64,000 nt of DNA from Rhizomys pruinosus (GCA_009823505.1 VZQC01008079.1:644866-708865), one strand, 5' to 3'. Shown: positions 1 through 12,440, numbered from the stretch's first letter. Program-made: numbers and translations. Notes: generated by a model from the sequence alone, not told the origin.

Positions 1-175
1 GGTTTAAATCTCTGATTTTGACACTTCATCGTTTCATGACAAAGGAGTTGACTTGTGTAATGCTCAGAGGCCTTAGCTGTAAAGTGTAATAAGACTAAAG
101 ATTTATCCCATGTGTTTTGTCACAAACATGCAATAAGTGAGAGATTCTCAATTTGTGATTTAATTCTTTTTTAAA

Positions 176-394
176 AAATATTTTATTATTTTCATTTTAT
201 GTGTATCATGCATTGCCTGCACGTGTGTAAGGGCACTTGTGTTATGCAATGCTGCAGAGGTCAGAAGATGGCATTGGAATTCCCTGGAACTGGAGTTGTG
301 GACAGTTGTTATCTACCACGTGGGTGTTGGGAATCAAATCTGGTTCTTCTACAAGAAGGCGAGTGCTCTTAACTGCTGAACCTCTCTTCAGCCC
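176..394 (-). mobile_element. B3-type SINE (B2 superfamily)
   Basis: On the minus strand it begins with GGGGCTGAAGAGAGG, a degenerate tRNA-derived head, then an A-box/B-box-like region, and it ends A-rich. The reverse-strand hallmarks GGAACTGGAGTT, CACGTGGGTGTTGGGAATC and CTCTTAACTGCTGA are present. It is diverged, so it is an old copy. Confidence 0.85.
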
Positions 395-1310
395 CTCGTG
401 TGACTCTTTTCTTACCTGTCCACGGTGGATTGCTTTGGCAAGAACAGAGGAAGCAGACTCATGTAAGCATTTGCCAAACTTCACTTTGTTGCTTCCCTTC
501 TTCATTTCGAGTGTGTGTCCAGCTGCCTTTTCCCCACTGAAAATGGTATGAATCAAGGTCATCTTTTTGCCTATCCAGCTATTAAGTTTGAGCATTTATT
601 TGACTCTCTGGATTTTCTTTCAAACATGCTTAAGTTCTAATACCTTGATTTAGTAATGCAAGTAGCTTGTCCAACTCCCATTTGAGGTTTAAATCACTGT
701 GTTCTTTCTCTTTCCCATGACCTCTTGCCCACTCTACCCCTCTCTGCACTTAAAGAGGCAAAGAGGCTTCATAATAGGTACTGGTGCCTTGGAGTGATGG
801 CCATTCTCTGGATTCCATTTCACAGGTCTGTATCTCCAATTGTGATTCAACTCTGACTGGATATGATACCAAACTATATGTCAAAGGTCTATCAGAAGTT
901 TTGTGCTTGGGATAGGATTCTACCAAGTGCTATGAGATTTTCAGTACATGGCTTCACACCTCTGTTTCCACATTACAAACATGGGAAAAATTACTGCATT
1001 ATCTGCTTTAGAAGTACTCATTAATTGTTTATTGAATGTTGGAATTAAATCACCTAAATGTTGCAATTTTAATGTCTTATATAAGTTAGTGAATGAAAAT
1101 TCTTGTTTTCCCAGAAAAGGCTTGACACCAAACATATGTAGATCTATTGTACAGAAATTATTTTACAGTGTCACTTTCCACTTTCCATGTCCAATCATGA
1201 GAGTACATAGCAAACGACAGAATCATCTCATGTAGGAATACCAGCAGATTATCAACAAGGTGACATGGTGTAACTCTGAAGCCCTGAAACAGTTTTGGGT
1301 TTGCTTAGAA

Positions 1311-1321
1311 CTTTTCTTTTT

Positions 1322-1381
<60 letters not shown>

Positions 1382-1463
1382 TTTCTCTTTTTTCTTTCTT
1401 TTTCTTTCATTTTTCCTTTAGGTTTCTTTCTTCTCTTTCTTCTTGTCTTTGTCTCTTTCTTTC

Positions 1464-1520
<57 letters not shown>

Positions 1521-1565
1521 TTATTTTCTTTCCTTGTATTACTTTCCTTCTTTCTCTATTATTTT
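1311..1565. repeat. TTTC/CTTT microsatellite
   Basis: Two long pure TTTC tracts (about 1,312-1,384 and 1,465-1,520) are separated by an impure T/C-rich stretch. The 91-residue frame through it is all Phe/Ser/Leu and is a by-product of the repeat. Confidence 0.97.
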
Positions 1566-2835
1566 TTTGAAGTAAGATCTTTTTATATTACTTAATATTG
1601 TCTAGAACTCAAAATGTAGGTAATGTCAGCTTCAAACTCATGACCCTCCTGCCTTGGCTTCATTAAGTGCTGGGATTGCATGTTTGCAACAACACACCCA
1701 TTTTGGGATTTCTCACAAATGAACGAAGGCGTAGGACCCATGGAATGGTGGCAAGCAGGGCATCTGATCATATTGTCAATGTCTGAAATTGTGACAGAAT
1801 TGGGTATTAATTTGGTAACTGGACCCAATACTTAACAATACTTTCAAGAGGCTCTCAAATCCAAAAGCATGATAAATTTCTTAGGTTTCTGGTATGGGAA
1901 GTTTCCTAGGACATAATCTCATGTCAGTTACTACGAATGCGTCCCTGTTAAGAGAGAAAGAGAAGTGAAAGGAGAGTCAGGAAGGATGGAAGGATTGGAG
2001 ATGGAAGGGAGAAGGACACGGGGAGGAAAAGAAGTGGGGATATGGGTAGATATGGAGGAGACAGGGGGGTCTACCACAATTATTGCTGTCAGGAAGTTAA
2101 TCCCCATGGTTCAGGATCTGTCTCCTTCAGGTACTGTGAAATTACAAGAGCTTAATGTTTTTTTTTTTTTTTTTTCTGCTAGTAACAAGGTCCAGTGTGA
2201 GGTTCAGCTCACTATTCTGTTTTTCTGAGTTCCTGGGTTTTGATACTAGATTTTCTGCTGAACTTGTCCTACTGTAGTGGCTCACATGAGCAAATATGAC
2301 TGTATATAGGGATCTGCTCTAATATTATTACATGAATTAGCATAGATTTCACAAAAATCCACGTAGCTAGATATTAGTGTTAATACTTTATCAGAGAGAA
2401 AGCTTAGGGACATGCAGCAATTTTGCCCAAGGCTACCAAATAAACTTCTAAGACAGGGACCCATTTAAGCTTCCTGATAGTTGTAGTTCTTGCGCATCAA
2501 AGCTGTAGTTCTTGCTCAGCATTGTATGAAATGTTTATAGGATGTGTGCTCCAGGAAGCAATTTTATTTTCTGTTATGTTTCTAGTGTCGAAAACGCTGT
2601 TTAGAAAATGTGTGAATTAGTGAACAAATTTGCATTATTTCTTGAAGCCAGACTTGTTAACATTGGAAATATCTTCTCCGAGTTTAGAAGAGGCCAGTTT
2701 GAGTTCAGACTGTAAAATGTAGTTTGTCTAAATTTTGATGTAGTCTCTTGGAAAAAAGTGTGCATGTTATGTCTACCTGGTGAGGATCTCAGGACTGTGA
2801 CATTTCCTTCTCTCATTCCCAGCAGGAAGAGCAAC

Positions 2836-3809
2836 ATGAGGAGGGGGAAGCAGAGCAGTGTGTCTGAGTTCATCCTCCTGGGGCTCCCTAACCAGCCAGA
2901 GCAGCAGGGCATCTTCTTCACCCTGTTCCTGGCCATGTACCTGACCACGGTGCTGGGGAGCCTGCTCATCATCCTGCTCATCAGGATGGACTCTCGTGTC
3001 CACACCCCTATGTGCTTCTTCCTGTGCCACCTGGCCTTCTGTGACATCTGCTTTTCATTCATCACTGTCCCAAAGATGCTCAGCAACATGCAGAATCAGC
3101 ACCTGTGCATTCCTTTTGAGGGGTGCATTACTCAATTGTATTTGTTCTTGCTTTTTGTCTCTGTTGACAATTTTCTTCTTGGAATGATGGCCTATGACAG
3201 GTATGTGGCCATCTGTAACCCACTGCATTACATGGTTATTATGAGACAGGAGTTGTGTGACTTGCTGGTGGCTGCATCTTGGTTTTTCTCTTGTATGCAT
3301 GCCCTGCTACATACCTCCTCCTGTTCCACCTCTCTTTCTGTGCTGACACCATCATCCCCCACTTCTACTGTGATCTCAAGGAGCACCTGTAGTTGTCCTG
3401 CTCAAATACTTCCCTCAGTGCACTGGTCATCTTCATCGAAGTTGGAGTGTTGACTCTCCTACCACTGGGTACTATTTTGGGCTCTTATATCTGCATTGGT
3501 TTTACTGTCCTCAAGGTCCCCTCCACTAAGAAGATCTGCAAAGTTCTGTCCACTTGTGGTTCCCACATCTTCTTGGTATTTTTGTACTATGGCACCCTTA
3601 CAATTATTTATTTCTTTCATTCCTCAAATAATTCCCAAATTAAGGATGCAATTACTTCAACAATGTATACTGATGTGACACACATGTTGAACCCCTTCAT
3701 CTATAGTCTGAGGAACAGAGACATGAAATTGCCTCTGGGGTTACTTTGGAGAAAAAGTGTTACTTTATCCAAGTGGGTGTTGAACCCTCATTTTCTTAAT
3801 TGCTCTTGA
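2836..3809 (+). pseudogene. Olfactory receptor pseudogene, family 1 (unit A)
   Basis: This is a degraded copy of the intronless coding exon of a class II odorant receptor, a seven-helix membrane protein of olfactory sensory neurons. Recognisable parts are the N-terminal [14 protein letters not shown]1 with [20 protein letters not shown] at the end of TM3, STCGSH in TM6 and [13 protein letters not shown] in TM7. Against the intact copy at 51,671 I see three lesions. One base is deleted near 3,314, in TM4/ECL2. A TAG lies at 3,390-3,392 once the original frame is resumed. The normal stop is read through at 3,774-3,776 (TGG), which adds 11 sense codons before TGA at 3,807. The TM2 motif [11 protein letters not shown] is also altered to PMCFFLCHLAF. 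I chose the start by alignment with the other copies, where this Met directly follows the splice acceptor. Confidence 0.93.
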
Positions 3810-3819
3810 GATATTTCTA

Positions 3820-5010
3820 CCGATACTCCCTTAACATTGTATAGGTGAATACAGTAAGTTGCAAAAATGGCCACACTATTCTTCACTTTTTCAAGTTTGG
3901 AGATTATTTCCTTTATTCCTTGAATATGTGCCGATATTGTGACTTGCTTTGTCTAATACTTTTGGTGGACAGGCTTATGCAACTTGCATGCTTAGAAGGA
4001 CTTTATCTCCACTATACTTTTAATTATAAAGTCACCAGACAAGCTAGGTGAGGATTGTGTGCATGAAGAAGAAAGGGTCCATGGAGTATGGCAAAGATGC
4101 TCCAGCTAGCACTTAGGCAGCACAAGTGGACCTAATAAGTGATATTTGGGCACTGATGAGTCCTTGTTGAGATTAGTTGAACTGACTCAAGTACCATCCA
4201 GCTTAATATAGTCCCAAGCCAAATTTCTAGACTATAAATTATTATGTAAATGATAATTTAAATCACTGTTTGGGGAGTTTTTATGCATCATACTTTTCCT
4301 TGATTCTGTGATCCCTTGCTCATTTTTGATCTGCTTATTATATCATCTTCATCCCAATTTTATTTAAAAATTTATTTTTTTTATATGTTTGAGTGTTTTG
4401 TACTTAGTGTGTGCAATGGCTACAGAGGCAAGAAGAGGATGTTTGATCCTCTTGAACTGGAGTTACACTTGTTAGCCACCACGTGGGTGCTGGGAAACAG
4501 AACAGAGGGGCTCTGCAAGAGCAACCAGAGCTCTTAACTTCTAGGCATTTCTCTAATTCTGCTGCTTCCCTATTTTACAACAAATTGATTTCAGAACAGG
4601 CATGCTCGTCGATAGGAAATTTTCCATGACCTTTGCCTTTACTGATCTCCTCTTTCCTGCTAGTCTTCCCTATTTTTGTTAGGTATAATACTAATATGTA
4701 CAAACATGTTTCCTCATCTTCCTAAAGAGACATAAATACTTGTCATGATATCAAAAATATAAATCTTTTCTTTCTGAAAAGTGATACTTCATCAGAAATA
4801 TATGTTTTGTCTTTAAGTAGAGAAATACTATTGAGTCATATTAGAGATATTAGATAATCTTTCATTTTCCTTACGTTTTATCACCTACTCAAGTTACTGA
4901 TATCACTTGAATAGCTGAGAATTCTTCAATTTGATATTATTGTCTTTATTTAGAATAAAATTCATATGTAAGCCCTCATATTAGCCTCATCCTTGACTGT
5001 AGAACATTAT
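3820..5010 (+). repeat. OR duplication unit A, 3' flank
   Basis: No gene is visible. The sequence matches the 3' flanks of the other OR copies. The block TATAAAGTCACCA near 4,025 recurs at 15,900-, 33,835-, 44,770- and 52,870-, and the block ending in AGATAAATAAAA near 5,015 recurs at 16,605, 37,024 and 53,915. An old B3-type SINE lies at 4,372-4,560. Confidence 0.7.
4372..4560 (-). mobile_element. Degenerate B3-type SINE
   Basis: The reverse-strand hallmarks GAACTGGAGTTACA, CACGTGGGTGCTGGG and GCTCTTAACTTCTAGGC are present, but the head and tail are eroded. Confidence 0.75.
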
Positions 5011-5025
5011 TTTAGATAAATAAAA

Positions 5026-5150
5026 TGGTAATCCAGGCATGTTGGTACATGCCTTTAATCCCAGCACTTGGGAGGCAGAGGCAGATGGATCTCAGTGAGT
5101 TCACGTGCAGCCTGGTCTACATAGTGAGTTCCAGGCCAGCTGGGTTTTCC
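5026..5150 (+). mobile_element. B1 SINE
   Basis: It matches the 7SL-derived B1 core: TGCCTTTAATCCCAGCACTTGGGAGG, then GCAGAGGCAG, GTGAGTTC and CTGGTCTACATAGTGAGTTCCAGG. There is no clean A-tail, because other sequence follows directly. Confidence 0.9.
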
Positions 5151-6130
5151 TACAGAGCAAATGGGGAAATCACCAGTTACAGGAGTCCCTTCAGTGCTCT
5201 GCTCACATTCCCCAGGCAGGGGCTGACAGCAGTTCTGCGCAACATGGAACCAGTTGTGGGGGAGAGAGCAGTCCACTAGCACATCTCTACTCTATGAGTC
5301 CACAGGTCTTCCCCCTAGGTTAGCTGACTGGCTGGGTGGGGTTGCCTGATTTTCAGAAGGATTCTTCTCTGGGAGGCATCTGATGTCTGATGGCCAGGGG
5401 TAGGGAATTTGGGAGAAAGTGTAATCATGCCACAGATCCTATAGTAAACCCCACCCACCCATGGCTCATATTGGAAGAGGTGGTAGAAAGATTTTAAGAA
5501 CTCGGGCTTGTCCATTAACATAGGTAAATGGAAGTGTTCAGAGCACTGGAAACTTACTCATGTGAACTTGAGGCAATGCTGGCATCATGCACAAGACCCA
5601 TGTGGACTCAATCAATGAAGGACCCAGCTTGGAGTGAGGGTAATGTGTGGTGGGCCAGCCTTAGCCTGAAAGGTCTTGGCAACTGATTAGTGCTGGATGA
5701 AGGTGAATAGAGCTTCTTTAAGATGTCTAGAGCAGCTGAATAGACTAGAGTGGATAAACTTGCATGGAAGGATATCCAGGTATAAATGTTTGTCTAGATA
5801 GGACTTAACATATATTACAGAATCCCTGAGGTATGATGTGGGAATACCCTAGTGGTAGGCTGCGGGAATGTTGTTAAATTTAATTAAGAGCTATTGTATT
5901 AAATTCATAAAAGGCGATAGAAGTATTTGAAATAAAAAGAAAACATAAGCATATTGATCAGGCTCTAAATATTTAAGTAGTTTCTATAGCTTCTGTTGCT
6001 AGGAATTTATATTTTTATTACATTATGATCTGATAACACACAGGAAATATTTTAATTAATTTAAAGCAAAGAGCCACAGAAGCTAGCAGCCAGCAGAGTT
6101 TACAGCATAGCTTACATGAGATAAGAGTCT
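5151..6130. other. Intergenic stretch between units A and B, with old L1 3' UTR-like sequence
   Basis: No gene is visible. About 5,470-5,720 (CATGTGAACTTGAGGC, CAACTGATTAGTGCTGG) resembles the 3' UTR of old rodent L1 copies and also the block at 57,830-58,090. The rest is unassigned. Confidence 0.4.
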
Positions 6131-6262
6131 TGCCGGTGTGGTGGCACATGCCTTTAATCCTAGCACTTGGGAGGCAGAGGCAGGCGGATCTCTGTGAGTT
6201 CAAGACCAGCCTGGTCTACAGAGTGAGTTCCAGGACAGCCAGAGCTTCAGGGAGACAAAAAA
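6131..6262 (+). mobile_element. B1 SINE
   Basis: A complete-looking B1 in + orientation: GGTGTGGTGGCACATGCC, then AATCCTAGCACTTGGG, GGCGGATCTCTGTGAG, CTACAGAGTGAGTTCCAGGA and a short A-rich end. Confidence 0.93.
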
Positions 6263-6505
6263 ACGTCTTTACAACTCTTTCCCAAGATGAAATATGTCTC
6301 CTTGATCCTATTTGCTAATGCAGAGTGACAGAGCCCACCACCCCAAAGTACATCACCTTGTCATAAGAATTATGTTGAGCTAAAGGCACCAGAAAAATTA
6401 CACACACAAGGAGAGTACTCAGTTTCTTTTTTTCCTCTTGATAGCAGCAAAGCCCCAATGTGACATGTGTCCTATATAGTCCACCCATTTTTTACAAGAG
6501 AGAAA

Positions 6506-6690
6506 GGCTGGAGAAATGGCTCATAATTAAGAACAGTTGCTGCTCTTGCAGCACCCACAATGTAGCTAACAATTATCTGTAAGTCCAGTTCCAGGGATTC
6601 TGATTCCCATTTCTGACCTCCACAGACATTGCACACATGTGGTACACCTAAATACATAGAGGAAAGAACACTCAGATTCATAAAAAAATC
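6506..6690 (+). mobile_element. B3-type SINE, diverged
   Basis: It starts with AGGCTGGAGAAATGGCTCA, continues with GAACAGTTGCTGCTCTTGC and CCAGTTCCAGGGATTCTGA, and ends near CACACATGTGGTACACC. It abuts the LTR that begins at 6,695. Confidence 0.85.
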
Positions 6691-6694
6691 CTGG

Positions 6695-7632
6695 TGCAAT
6701 GGTTTGAATGAGAATGTCCCCCATTAGGCTCCACGGATTTGGTGGTGTGGTTTGGGAGATCTTAGAAGGTGTTGTCATGCTGGATGAAGCTCATCACTGG
6801 GGGTTGAGGAGGGTCAGAGAATTCAAAAAACCTCTCCAGTCTCCAGTTTCCTATGTTTGCTTGAAGATGTGGACCACAGCTTTCTGTTCCAGCTCCTGCC
6901 ACCATGCCTCCTCACTAGGATGAACTCTAATTCCCCTAGAACTGTCAACTGTAAACTCAAATAAACTTTCCTTTTATAAGCTCCTTTTGTTGTGGTGATG
7001 CTATCAGAACAATAGAAATGTGGTTAATACAGTAATTGATACCAGAAGTGGGTGTTGATTGTGAAGAATTTGACCATGTGGGTGTTTGGATATATGTGGA
7101 AAACTTTAACTTTGGGCTAGAAAACAGTTAAATGCTGTAAGCAGAGATTAATGGGCCATCCTAGAAGGAGCCTGGAAGAAAGTAGTGCTGAGAAAAATGT
7201 AGTTCCAGAGGAAAATAAGGACTTACACAGCAAGTGGAATATTTTGGCAGAGTCTGGGTGGAGTTTGCCCAAAGCTCAAATGATCGACTGAGGCTAAGTT
7301 GAAAAGCAATAGACTAACTTATTTTTCCAGTCTCTCTTTGCTTTCTGTGTCTGCTGGGATACGTGAACCCTGGCTTCTGTTCCACCAACTCCTGTCATCA
7401 TACCTCCCCACCATGATGGACTCTAATTCCCCCAAACCCATAAGCTCAAATAAATCAGAGAGAGACTGGAGAATGGTAAAGTTTTTTGAACTCTCTAAGC
7501 CTGCCTCCAGTGACAAGCTTCCTTCATCATGGCCACACCTTCCAAGACCTCCCAGCACCAGCAACCAGGGACAAAATGTCTAAATACTTGGAGCGTATGG
7601 GGGACATTCTCAATCAAAACCATCACAATGAG
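6695..7632 (+). mobile_element. ERVL/MaLR-type LTR element, truncated and rearranged
   Basis: A 5' LTR (about 6,695-7,031) starts TG and ends CA, with an AAATAAAC polyadenylation signal near 6,958. A leucine-tRNA-type primer binding site, TGATACCAGAAGTGGGT, follows at 7,037-7,053. Internal sequence follows to about 7,310 and matches the internal part of the complete element at 54,553-56,626. A partial LTR in + orientation (about 7,311-7,456) then runs directly into a partial LTR in - orientation (about 7,457-7,632), which gives an inverted join. No gag or pol is seen, so this is a non-autonomous old endogenous element. Confidence 0.75.
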
Positions 7633-8087
7633 GATTCATGTTTTCTTGCTTTTTTATGTTTCTAGCAATTCTGTGTTGCCTTTTTATCTGCTGGTTGGCC
7701 TATTCCCTCCTTTTGCTGGCTGAAATTCTTACTACATCATTTGTGCTTATAGGGGTAATCTTTAGTACTACTCTGCAACAAGAAACCAAACTTCTGTATC
7801 AGCAGCAACATGAGTCTATAAAAAATATAGAAATATGCTTAAAAATCAATTACAGTCAGAGTGGTACTGAATGTGACCAAAATTCATTGAGAAAGAAGCG
7901 GGAGAAATAGAGGAGCTAAAAGGTTCAATAAGACAAAACAGAAACAAATAGAAGATTGAATGAGATTGTTATGGAATGGCAGAGACATCAGAGAATATAA
8001 AAAATAACAAATACATGTATTAAAGAATTTTGTAATAGTAAAAAAAATAAATTCAGTATTTGACTATTGGAAGGTGTGGAATAAAAA
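7633..8087. other. Unassigned A-rich stretch
   Basis: I recognise no gene or repeat family. A 90-residue open frame at 7,638-7,910 has no features I recognise, and no paralog of this stretch is visible in the other units. Confidence 0.3.
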
Positions 8088-10161
8088 AATCCAAGTCAGT
8101 TATATTAAGAAAATACCAAGAATGAAATCAAAATAGTACTTAGTGCACAAATGGGGGAAAAGGAGGAATGAGAGGCGGAAACAAGGAAGTCACAGAAGAG
8201 AAATGCATAAAAATGAAGTGGAATATAAGGAAGCAATAACAAGTCATAAAAATAAAAAAAATTTCATCTTGTGAAAAATATGATGAACACATAGAAAATG
8301 AAAAGAAAAAGCACAGAGGCAAGAGAAAGCTAGTTTCCTGGTTCATGAAAACTTGGGGGGTGATCAATACTGTCCTATTTGGGAAGAGGAGTGCTGCAGT
8401 CAGAATGCTCTAACTTACCCTCAATCTCTAGCGTAATTATGGGGCCATTCCTAAATCATCGTTAATTGGATTTCAAACATTTTTATTGAGCTTTTGTACA
8501 TTTCATAAAACAGTTCCTAATCAATTTTTGATCTTTTCCTCCATCTATGCTCCCTAATCTCCTACCAGACCTGCAATCTTGCTAACTATTCTGCCAACCT
8601 CTTGATGTCATTTGTTAATGGTTTTGTTTTAATACATTAAATATATACCTGACTTATAAACCACCATTACAGATCAAGTCCTTGGACTTGCTGTGTGCAG
8701 TATCTCAGAGGAATGCGGAAATCTCCATCTGTCATGCAGCAATGAATTATGAGCTGTAAAAGATGACATCAGTGTTATGGGAGGCTGTGAGGCCAGGCCT
8801 TGCTTTGTCTGGGGACTGTAGGTGACTGTAATTATGTCAGACCACCACAGATTACATCAGAAGACATGATGTTTAGGGTCACTGGTGCATGGAGATCAAG
8901 CACACAATTCATGTGTCTCTTGTGCTTCAGCCCATCTAGTCCCTTCACAGATTCCCTTCCCTTGGGAAGTACAGGAAATTGGACAATTAGTTCATGTTGG
9001 CTCTTTTTCTCAATAGAAGTTTGGACTATTTCCCCTGGGCATTAATCTTGTTGGTAAATGCACATCTTGTCTGCTTTTCTGCAGTTAGACTCATTGGTTG
9101 GAAGAACTTCTCCCTGTTTAAGGATCCTCTTCTCTATGAAAAGAAAGTGAAGGTTCAGGAAACAGGCTTGAAGAAGATATTTGAGTCCATCAAATATTGT
9201 CACAGGTCAGAAGAAGAAGAATTATTTCCTGGCATAGGATCTTTGTGTTTACATATGGTTTTGTGTGTTCATACATGGACTGTGTAGTATGTTTGTATTA
9301 ATACTCTGTGTTTAGTACGAATTGACTTAGAGAAGCACTTCTTCATAGAAGAGAGACACAGATTACGGAGATCAGAAAAATCTCTCTTCTTGATACAAAT
9401 TTTTGTTTGATTGTTGAATGCTTTGTGTGATTGAATGGCTGCATAAGTGTCTCTCTGGATATAGTATGTATTTTTTATATTGGAAGGCTAAGTATGATGT
9501 TCAGATGCAGTATGGCATGTGCTAGTGTTTATTATCAATTGTTTGCAACTTCTGTTTCTACCGACTGAGTATAGGTCATAAAGAGAATTACTGTTGGGCA
9601 GAGAGATCTATGATTGCTTAAATGTAGCTTGTGTGACTACATGTAAGTGTTTCTATGCAACAAACTTTTTCAATCTAGTATGGATGTAGAGAGAAGGAAC
9701 TAAAGCCATTGCATTGTAATCTGTGTGTTTGTAAACACAGCTGTAAATATAGACTTTGGGGAACCTCACTGCTACCTCCACCACTCAGGATGTATCTCCT
9801 CTTCCATAAAGCAGATCCCAGTGGGTCCCAACTGAAGCTAAATAGGTAGCTCTTTAGCTACCTATTTGATTTTGAAATCACATCTTGGCTGATGTGAATT
9901 CAAGACCCCTAAATTCTGTGGGAGAACTTCTCTTTACTAGCTTTCAGCAATGCTGTAATCCCATTCTCAGTTCAAATCTCTAAGTTTGACACTATGAAGC
10001 TTTATGACATTGGGTTAAGCTCTGCAAATTTCAGTAGCCTCAACTAATGTGATGAGACTAAGAATTTATCCTGGCATGCACTGTGTTATAATCATGCAGT
10101 GAGTCATTTCTTAAATGGCCAAGAAGGGTTGTTTTGGCAAATAGAGGAAACAGACTTATTT

Positions 10162-11609
10162 TTTTTGGGGGGGGGTCCAAGCCATTTTTTTTTAATTTTT
10201 ATTGATGCTTTGCGCATTTCGTACATCATTTTCCAATTAAGATCAGGCATATTTCCCTTTCCCTTCCCCCCCACCCCCACCCCATCCCAGATCATGTATT
10301 CTGCCATAACTGTCTTGCATCTTTCTCTCAGTTTTTTTTCCTTTTTTAGCTATAAGTGATAATCCATGAGTACAAGCATCCTTCGTGCAAAACCAATCTG
10401 CAGGCTGTTGTGCCCAAACCCCCACAGCCCCACCATCCAGTGGGGGGTAACAGGTTGTTTGTTCAATCAAGTTGATCAAATGAGTGTCCAGACTACATCG
10501 CTGTAGTTTCACCATTCACCCCAATCAGAGCCTTTACATTCTACCACGCCCACTCTTCCGCAGATTGTTCCCTAGGCTTAGAAAAGGGGCACAGGTGGAT
10601 GAGAAGTAAAACAGTCCACTCTCTCTGGAGCTGTTGACTTGGACTCTGGTCAATTCTGGCTGTTTCCTTTCATGGGCTGACAGTTTGTCCAGGAGTAACC
10701 TTTCGATCCTACTAATGAAGCACAAGCAATTAGATATATAGGTATTTAAGCAGTACTAATAGTTAAGGTAGGTTACTTTAGCATAGACACATATGTTTGG
10801 ATATATGTTAATCCATGAATTACATTTTCCCCCCTGTTAAATATGACAGGGTCTTACTGTGGCTTATAACATCTCCTAACCTGTAGAGGATGTAAGCTTG
10901 TGGCATCAGCCATGGGTTATTCCTCCAAGGAGAGAGCCAATAGCCAATTAGATTTGGGATATACAGGCACATGGCTGCCTCTGCTGCACAGTATTTCCAG
11001 GCAGGTGAGGTGTAGCTGGTGCTGACGGTGGAGTCTTGCTTGACTCAGGGAGACCCATATTTGCTTTATTGATTTAGTGGCTTTCGTAACACTCTCTGGC
11101 ATTCCAGAGGCCATCGAACCCTTCTGTGGATCCTACATGTAACAACTATTTATAATGAGTCCTAATGAAACTTATACCTTCTAGGTGCCACAAAGGTTTT
11201 GATATGAGAGACTTTCTTGCCTTCCCCCCATAGAACAAGGAGAAATATGACGATGAGGTTGTTCTCCAACTGTAAATTGGAGACAACTCTTATAAAGGTA
11301 ATCTCTCATAAAACCGGTAAAAATGCCTTCTTTAATTGACTAATAGACATAAGAACTGTGAAAAGGATTATACTCTGTTCAGAACCAAATATAATACTAA
11401 AGTCCTTGGGCTATGCACTTAGGCAAAGTATATTAATGCAGGAGCTCTGACATCAGCAATGGATTGTTCTACCAGGGGGATTTTGGCCAGGGGATCCAAG
11501 GCCCCACAAAAGGTAAGGGCTCCTTGCCCCTAAGTTGGGATAGCTGCAGGAGGAGAGGCGATAAGACCCTGCTGCCGAAGACCTGATGTTAACATGGGAG
11601 GGATGTATG
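10162..11609 (-). mobile_element. 5'-truncated L1 3' UTR insertion with 5' inversion
   Basis: The insertion is flanked by a 15-bp target duplication, GAAACAGACTTATTT, at 10,147-10,161 and 11,610-11,624. The uninterrupted site is preserved in unit C near 24,502. The left end is T-rich (an A-tail on the minus strand). The part 10,190-11,118 matches 18,345-19,372 in the same orientation. The part 11,119-11,600 matches the reverse complement of about 19,400-19,880. Target duplication, A-tail and 5' inversion together are the signature of L1 target-primed reverse transcription with twin priming. Confidence 0.88.
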
Positions 11610-12172
11610 GAAACAGACTTATTTAAGGACTATTTGTCAATCTTCACCTCGCTGCTTTCCTTCTTCCCAGAGAAAGATTTGAAAGGAAGTCATCTCTTTG
11701 CTTATCGAGCTATTAAGTGTGAGTGTTTATTTGACCTCTATCTTCTGGATATTCATTCAGATGTGACCAAGTTGCAAAAAAATTGATTAATTAAATGCCA
11801 TTGAGTTTTCAGATCTCATTGGAGTTGTAACTTGCTCTGTTGTTGTTGTTTCTTACTGAATAACATGGCCAATTGCCCTCTCTGCTCCTCTTGCTCTTAC
11901 AGATGCTTGTTATCAGGTACCTGTGCCTTGGGGTACTGCCAATTGCCTGCATTACCTTTCCTGGTCTTCTGTATGTGATCCCCAACTGTGATTTAATTCT
12001 GACTGGTTAAGTTATCAAGATACTTTAAAAAACTGTCCTTGTTTCTACTGTCAAGATCAGGATTGAGAAATTACTATAGGCCCTTCATTCTGAGGCTTTA
12101 ACCCACTCTTTTAGTATTAGGAAAATGAAAAATGAACCTTTGAAAGTACGCTTTAGAAGCATTTAGTAATAA

Positions 12173-12310
12173 TGGGCCTGGTGGTATAGTCCTTTAATCC
12201 CAGTTCTTAGGGGCAGAAGCAGGCTGATGTCTGGGAGTTTGAGGTCAGCCTGATCCACACAGTAAATTTAAGTGGGTTCAGGACAAGAGAGATCTTGTAA
12301 AAAATAACTA
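12173..12310 (+). mobile_element. Old B1 SINE
   Basis: A diverged B1: TTTAATCCCAGTTCTTAGG, GAGGTCAGCCTGATCCACA. A paralogous copy sits at the equivalent place in unit C (25,095-25,225), so it predates that duplication. Confidence 0.75.
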
Positions 12311-12315
12311 GGGAT

Positions 12316-12440
12316 AGCTGGGCGTGGTGGTGCACGCCTGTCCTATCACTTGGGAGGCAGAGGCAGGCGGATCTTTGTGAGTTTAAGGCCAGCCTGGTCT
12401 ACAGAGCAAGTTCCAGGACAGCTGGGGCTACAGGGAGAAA
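12316..12440 (+). mobile_element. B1 SINE
   Basis: A well-preserved B1 core: GCTGGGCGTGGTGGTGCACG, CACTTGGGAGGCAGAGGC, GCCTGGTCTACAGAGC. It is absent from the same place in unit C. Confidence 0.93.

Larger units (their letters stand above)
1..2760 (+). repeat. OR duplication unit A, 5' flank
   Basis: No gene is visible here. The stretch is paralogous to the sequence before the other OR exons at about 9,960-13,400, 24,300-29,480 and 49,780-51,560. The shared landmarks, in order, are a block starting near a TCAAATCTCT-like motif, a GGTACCTGTGCCTTGG-like block, and a block ending in GAACATGTGTGAATGAGTG just before the OR exon. It contains a B3-type SINE at 176-394, a TTTC microsatellite near 1,311-1,565 and a degenerate B1-like stretch near 1,600-1,690. 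The short reading frames are not conserved between the units, which argues against coding. Confidence 0.75.

Noticed and set aside
1295..1570. 91-residue Phe/Ser/Leu frame that looks like a membrane peptide
   Set aside because: It is only the translation of a TTTC microsatellite.
2601..3089. Minus-strand frames opposite each OR exon (also at 14,016, 32,400 and 51,532)
   Set aside because: They recur because the sense strand is conserved. They have no features of their own and are shadows of the receptors.
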